Shown piece after piece: positions 60,241 through 64,000 of a stretch of DNA of 64,000 nt. The DNA lies in NCBI GenBank assembly GCA_017992055.1, contig JAGOPK010000017.1, forward strand, positions 1 to 64,000, written 5' to 3'. Numbering within the stretch: position 1 is the first letter of the stretch; each line of letters starts with the position of its first letter. The stretch comes from Burkholderiaceae bacterium. GTDB lineage: Bacteria > Pseudomonadota > Gammaproteobacteria > Burkholderiales > Burkholderiaceae_C. Both the position numbers and the translations under genes were made by a program. A model generated the notes under the pieces. It did not search any database. It worked only from the letters and a program-made list of their open reading frames with translations, and was not told where the DNA came from.

Positions 60241-61632
60241 GTGACCGATACCCGCACGCTGGGCTGGCTGCTGCCGCGCCTGCTGGTGGCCCTGGCCGCC
60301 GTGGGCCTGGGCGGCGCCGGCGGCCTGGCCCTGGGCAGTGCCCTGCATTCGCCGGCCCTGGGCGCGGCGGTGGGCGCGGCGCTGGCCGTGTCCCTGGTGG
60401 TGGTGCTGGACACGGTGCGCGGCGCGCGCCTGCTGCGCTGGCTGCGCAGCGACTTCAGCACGCCGCCGCCGCGCGACGTGGGCCTGTGGTCCGAGCTGTC
60501 GTACCACGTCGAGCGCCAGCTGCGCGTGCGCGAGCAGGCCACCACCCAGCAGCGCCAGCGGCTGGACGACTTCCTGTCGGCCATCGAGGCCTCGCCGAAT
60601 GGCGTGGTGCTGCTCGATGGCCAGGACCAGATCGCCTGGTGCAATGCCGCGGCCTCCGACCACCTGGGCCTGGATGCCCAGCGCGACCTGCGCCAGCCCA
60701 TCACCAACCTGGTGCGGGCGCCGGCCTTCGTGGCCTATCTGCAGGCCGGCGACTGGAAGGACCCGGTGCTGCTGCCCGACATCGGCCGCGGCCTGACGCT
60801 GCAGCTGCTGGCGCGCGCCTATGGCAACGGCAGTGAGCGCCAATGCCTGCTGATCACCCAGGACATCACCGAGCGCCAGCGTGCCGACACCATGCGCCGC
60901 GACTTCGTGGCCAATGTCTCGCACGAGATCCGCACGCCGCTCACCGTGCTGTCCGGCTTCGTCGAGACCATGCGCAGCCTGCCGCTGACCGAGCCTGAGC
61001 GCCAGCGTGTGCTGGTGCTGATGCAGCAGCAGACCGACCGCATGCAGACCCTGGTGGCCGACCTGCTGACCCTGGCCCAGCTGGAAGGCAGCCCGCGCCC
61101 GCCCACCGACCGCTGGCTGTCGCTGCCGGCCCTGGTCGAGCGCGCGGTGGCCGATGGCCGCAACCTGTCGGCCGGCCGGCACCAGATCGGCGTCACGCCG
61201 CCGCCGCCGGTGGAGCTGGCGGCGCAGGAGAGCGAGGTCTTCAGCGCCCTGGTCAACCTGGTCACCAATGCCGTGCGCTACACGCCGGACCAGGGCCGCA
61301 TCGATCTGCAATGGCGTGCCCGCGCCGACGGCGGTGGCGAGATCGAGGTGCGCGACACCGGCATCGGCATCAAGCGCGAGCACCTGCCGCGGCTGACCGA
61401 GCGCTTCTACCGCGTGGACGGCAGCCGCTCGCGCGAGACCGGCGGCACCGGCCTGGGCCTGGCCATCGTCAAGCATGTGATGCAGCGCCACGGCGGCGCG
61501 CTGGAGGTCGACAGCGAGCCGGGCCGCGGCTCGCGCTTCCGCCTGGTGTGGCCGGCGGGCCGGGTGCGCCCGATGGCGCTGCCGGTGCCGGGCGCGCAGC
61601 GCAGCGATCAGGAAGCCGAGGCGCGGCGGTAG
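60241..61632 (+). CDS. phoR: Phosphate regulon sensor kinase PhoR
   Basis: A 463-aa histidine kinase. Two N-terminal membrane helices (about 7-55) are joined by a very short loop, followed by a PAS domain at about 105-205. The HisKA box FVANVSHEIRTPLTVL carries His228, and the ATPase domain has NLVTNAVRYTPDQG, DTGIGI and the G2 box GGTGLGLAIVKHVM. The GTG at 60241 is the most upstream start fitting the membrane segments; a start a few codons later cannot be excluded. The last 25 bases overlap the converging glycosyltransferase gene. Confidence 0.94.
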   Translation: MTDTRTLGWLLPRLLVALAAVGLGGAGGLALGSALHSPALGAAVGAALAVSLVVVLDTVRGARLLRWLRSDFSTPPPRDVGLWSELSYHVERQLRVREQATTQQRQRLDDFLSAIEASPNGVVLLDGQDQIAWCNAAASDHLGLDAQRDLRQPITNLVRAPAFVAYLQAGDWKDPVLLPDIGRGLTLQLLARAYGNGSERQCLLITQDITERQRADTMRRDFVANVSHEIRTPLTVLSGFVETMRSLPLTEPERQRVLVLMQQQTDRMQTLVADLLTLAQLEGSPRPPTDRWLSLPALVERAVADGRNLSAGRHQIGVTPPPPVELAAQESEVFSALVNLVTNAVRYTPDQGRIDLQWRARADGGGEIEVRDTGIGIKREHLPRLTERFYRVDGSRSRETGGTGLGLAIVKHVMQRHGGALEVDSEPGRGSRFRLVWPAGRVRPMALPVPGAQRSDQEAEARR

Positions 61633-63278
61633 ACCAGGGTCCAGTCCTGGCGGTCGGTGGGCCGGCGCTCGCGCGCCACCTCGATCCAGCCGGCCGGCGC
61701 CTGGGCGGTGGGTGATGCGCCGCGCAGGCCCAGCAGCAGCACCGGGCAGTCGGCACCGGCCGCGGCATCGGCGGCGGCGCGCACCGTCCAGCGGCCGTGG
61801 AACTCCAGCGCCGCCACCAGCGACGGCGCAGCGCCGGGCGCGGCGATGCAGGCCGCGCCGGCCGGCACATGGCGGGCCAGGCGCTGCACCAGCGGCCGGT
61901 TGCTGCGGCCATAGTCCAGCAGCGGCAGCCACAGCGTCATCAGCAGCAGCCAGCACAGGGCCACGCCGCCGGCCGGCAGCACCAGGCTCTTCCACAGCGC
62001 GGCACGCTGGCGTCCGGTGCGCCAGCGCACCAGGGCCAGCCAGGCGGCGCTGCCGGCGGCGGCCAGCAGCAGCAGCGGCAGCGAGCCCTGGGCCACGAAG
62101 CCCGGCGCCAGGCGGGCGATGTTGGCTGCCGGCTTGGCCGGCACGCCGGTCTGCATGGCCAGGTAGACGACCCAGACCACCAGCGCCGCCAGCGTGAAGA
62201 AGAACACCGAGAACCAGTCCACCGCGGCGCTGGTGCTGCGCTGCAAGGTGGGCAACGCAAACGCCGCCAGCACCGCCAGGCCGGGCAGGCCCAGCATCAG
62301 CGCGCGGTCCGAGCCGCCCATCACCACGCTGGCGGCGAGGGCCACGCCGAACACCAGGCCCGGCAGGGCCAGGTGGCGCTGGACCAGGTGGCGCCGCCAC
62401 TGCCACAGCGTCCACAGCGCCAGCGGCCAGGCCGGCCACAGAAACCACAGCCACAGCTTGCTCAGCTGCAGCGGCGCCGGCACGGCCGCCGCGCGCCAGG
62501 CCCAGCTGTGCACCGGCCAGGCGGCCAGCGCGGCCAGGGCCGTGGCCGCGGCCAGCCAGGGCGCCAGCGCGCGCAGGCCACCATGGCGGCCGGCCAGGCT
62601 CAGGCCCAGCGCCGCGGCGCCCAGCACCAGGGCCACCGTCGGTGCACCACAGGCGGCCAGCACCGGCAGCAGCAGCAGCACGCCGACCCGGCCGCGCCGG
62701 CCGCCGGCGGCCAGGCTCCACAGCCAGCCCGCCACCACCGCCAGCTGGGCCAGCTCGGGCGTGGTCTCGTGGCCCAGCTGCAGCAGGCCCAGCGTGGCCA
62801 TCAGCGCCAGCAGCGCGGCATCGGCCATGGCCCGTGCATAGTCCAGCGGATCGGCCTCGCCGCCGAAGGCGAACGGCAGCGGCTGGGCCGCCTCGTCGCG
62901 CGCCAGGTGGAAGGTGGCATACCAGGTGCCGGCCAGGGTCAGGGCCAGCAGCAGCGCAAACGGCAGGCGCGCGGCCAGCGCCGGATCGATCCAGCCCTGG
63001 CCCAGCAGGATGGCGGCGGCGCCCAGCCAGTGCGGCAGCAGCGCGGCATCGCTGGCCACGCCGCCCAGCATCGGCTGCAGCCAGGGCGAGCGGCCTTCGG
63101 CCATGGCCAGCATCAGGCCGAAGGCATTCAGGTCGGCGCCGCGCCAGGGATCGCGGCCGAACAGCCCCGGCAGCAGATAGACGGCGCAGAACAGCCACAG
63201 CGCCAGCCGTGGCAGCCGCTGGGCGGCCTCGCGGGTGACCAGGGCAGGGCGGGGCAGGGGCGGGACGGCGGCAGTCAC
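61608..63278 (-). CDS. GT39/ArnT-like membrane glycosyltransferase family protein
   Basis: A 556-aa protein with about eleven to twelve membrane helices. The first periplasmic loop has GRDPWRGADLNAFGLMLAMA, resembling the acidic catalytic loop of GT-C glycosyltransferases (PMT/ArnT group). The C-terminal 100 residues form a soluble domain ending DWTLVYRR. This class transfers sugars from polyprenyl carriers to lipids or proteins; the substrate cannot be predicted, and no lipid A modification genes are adjacent. It converges on phoR with a 25-base overlap. Confidence 0.75.
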   Translation of the reverse strand: MTAAVPPLPRPALVTREAAQRLPRLALWLFCAVYLLPGLFGRDPWRGADLNAFGLMLAMAEGRSPWLQPMLGGVASDAALLPHWLGAAAILLGQGWIDPALAARLPFALLLALTLAGTWYATFHLARDEAAQPLPFAFGGEADPLDYARAMADAALLALMATLGLLQLGHETTPELAQLAVVAGWLWSLAAGGRRGRVGVLLLLPVLAACGAPTVALVLGAAALGLSLAGRHGGLRALAPWLAAATALAALAAWPVHSWAWRAAAVPAPLQLSKLWLWFLWPAWPLALWTLWQWRRHLVQRHLALPGLVFGVALAASVVMGGSDRALMLGLPGLAVLAAFALPTLQRSTSAAVDWFSVFFFTLAALVVWVVYLAMQTGVPAKPAANIARLAPGFVAQGSLPLLLLAAAGSAAWLALVRWRTGRQRAALWKSLVLPAGGVALCWLLLMTLWLPLLDYGRSNRPLVQRLARHVPAGAACIAAPGAAPSLVAALEFHGRWTVRAAADAAAGADCPVLLLGLRGASPTAQAPAGWIEVARERRPTDRQDWTLVYRRASAS

Positions 63279-63328
63279 TTCGGCATCATGCCCCAGCGCC
63301 GCAGGCGCCCAGGCAGAAACGCGGGCAT

Positions 63329-63354
63329 GAAAAAAGGCAGCACCAGGCTGCCTT
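63329..63354 (-). terminator. Terminator of the rpmE transcript
   Basis: Read on the minus strand, AAGGCAGC and GCTGCCTT form a perfect 8-bp stem with a five-base loop, followed by a T-run (A-run at 63329-63335 on the plus strand). It ends leftward transcription from rpmE. Confidence 0.8.
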
Positions 63355-63365
63355 GATCGGGTGCG

Positions 63366-63386
63366 GCGACCACCGGCGGTGGTCGC
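63366..63386 (-). promoter_or_regulatory. Second hairpin downstream of rpmE
   Basis: GCGACCACC (63366-63374) pairs perfectly with GGTGGTCGC (63378-63386) across a three-base loop, between the rpmE stop and its terminator. It may act as a 3' RNA-stabilising element. Confidence 0.4.
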
Positions 63387-63411
63387 ACACGGTTCGCGCT
63401 CAGGCCGGGAT

Positions 63412-63678
63412 TCAGGCCTTCTTGGCGATGCCCACGCGGGCGAACTTGTTGCGGAACTTCTCGACGCGGCCGCCCAGCGTGTCCACGCTCTTTTGCGTGC
63501 CGGTGTAGAACGGATGCGTTTCGCTGGTGGTTTCCAGCTTCACCAGCGGCAGCTCGCGGCCGTCGTCCAGCTTGGTGGTTTCCTTGCTCTGCACCACCGA
63601 GCGGGTGACGAACTTGAAGCCGTTGGTCAGGTCCACGAAGCAGACTTCGCGGTAGTTGGGGTGGATGCCTTCTTTCAT
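63412..63678 (-). CDS. rpmE2: 50S ribosomal protein L31 type B
   Basis: An 88-aa protein starting [20 protein letters not shown] and containing [19 protein letters not shown], the L31 pattern. The zinc-binding CxxC of the primary L31 form is missing, which identifies the zinc-independent type B paralogue. The start at 63678 follows AAGGG on the minus strand. It lies downstream of rho in the same direction, the usual order in Burkholderiales. Confidence 0.95.
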   Translation of the reverse strand: MKEGIHPNYREVCFVDLTNGFKFVTRSVVQSKETTKLDDGRELPLVKLETTSETHPFYTGTQKSVDTLGGRVEKFRNKFARVGIAKKA

Positions 63679-63784
63679 GGGGAAACCCTTAGCTGTGTCG
63701 TCGGCAGCCACGCAGCACCCTGCTGCGCACTTGCCCTGGGCGGAAAACCGGCGATTATAGCCTGGACGATAGGGCCGTCGGCAA

Positions 63785-64000
63785 TCAGCCGCCGCGGCGC
63801 ATCATGTCGAAGAAGTCCAGATTGCTCTTGCTGGCCTTCATCTTGTCGAGCACGAACTCCATCGCCTCGATCTCGTCCATGTTGTAGAGCAGCTTGCGCA
63901 GGATCCAGGTCTTCTGCAGGATCTCGGGCTTGAGCAGCAGCTCTTCGCGCCGCGTGCCGCTCTTGTTGATCTGGATCGACGGGTAGACGCGCTTCTCGGC
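63785..64000 (-). CDS. rho: Transcription termination factor Rho, C-terminal fragment (cut by window edge)
   Basis: The last 71 codons of Rho are visible: [38 protein letters not shown] and the end [13 protein letters not shown]. The segment corresponds to the end of the RecA-like motor domain of the hexameric RNA helicase that terminates transcription. The rest of the gene lies beyond position 64000, so this is incomplete only because of the window. Confidence 0.95.
   Translation of the reverse strand, partial: AEKRVYPSIQINKSGTRREELLLKPEILQKTWILRKLLYNMDEIEAMEFVLDKMKASKSNLDFFDMMRRGG

Overview
The window comes from a high-GC betaproteobacterium, most likely of the order Burkholderiales. This rests on the core gene content and order (surE-pcm-nlpD-rpoS, carA-carB-greA-DUF4149, yhbY-rlmE-ftsH-folP-glmM-pstSCAB-phoU-phoB-phoR, rpmE beside rho) and on a strong G/C bias at third codon positions. 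I cannot name the genus from the sequence alone.

The left 28.5 kb is an accessory defence island with visibly lower GC than the rest. It starts inside or at the end of what looks like an IS21-family element (1-126). A small Cro/XRE-type regulator (308-580) follows, then a tightly coupled BREX operon: brxE, brxA, brxB, brxC, a pglX split into two overlapping reading frames, an unrecognised 535-aa coiled-coil protein, pglZ and a brxL whose C-terminus resembles a MIT_C (phospholipase D-like) domain. The set mixes type 1 genes (brxABC, pglX, pglZ, brxL) with brxE, which is known from type 6. After two hairpins comes a second module: a RapA/SNF2-like helicase, an actin/Hsp70-fold ATPase with a long disordered N-terminus, and a PD-(D/E)XK nuclease with a DUF4268-like part. 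The nuclease's last residues are frameshifted at a run of six G. A third module follows: two large dynamin-like GTPases with overlapping genes and a coiled-coil protein with a C-terminal membrane anchor. I do not recognise this trio as a named system; it is the best candidate for an undescribed one. The island ends at a 3' fragment of a tRNA-Val(TAC) gene (28496-28545), which looks like one attachment site of a tRNA-integrated element.

From 28,546 to 64,000 the sequence is ordinary chromosome. It holds ppiD, tRNA-His, a NarL-type histidine kinase/response regulator pair, a quinone oxidoreductase, the stationary-phase cluster surE-pcm-nlpD-rpoS, a branched-chain amino-acid-type binding protein, rlmD, a Bax-inhibitor-1 family membrane protein, a GlcG-like protein, carAB, greA and small DUF genes, yhbY, rlmE, ftsH, folP, glmM, and the complete phosphate regulon pstSCAB-phoU-phoB-phoR with a well-placed Pho box. 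A GT39-like membrane glycosyltransferase, rpmE and the C-terminal end of rho (cut by the window edge) close the window.

Functionally, the island combines DNA-modification-based phage exclusion (BREX: PglX methyltransferase, BrxC ATPase, PglZ, BrxL) with a helicase/ATPase/nuclease unit and a predicted membrane-remodelling unit. This suggests layered anti-phage defence. The core part combines stress response (rpoS, ftsH, surE, pcm), pyrimidine and arginine precursor synthesis (carAB), folate and cell-wall precursor synthesis (folP, glmM) and phosphate acquisition.
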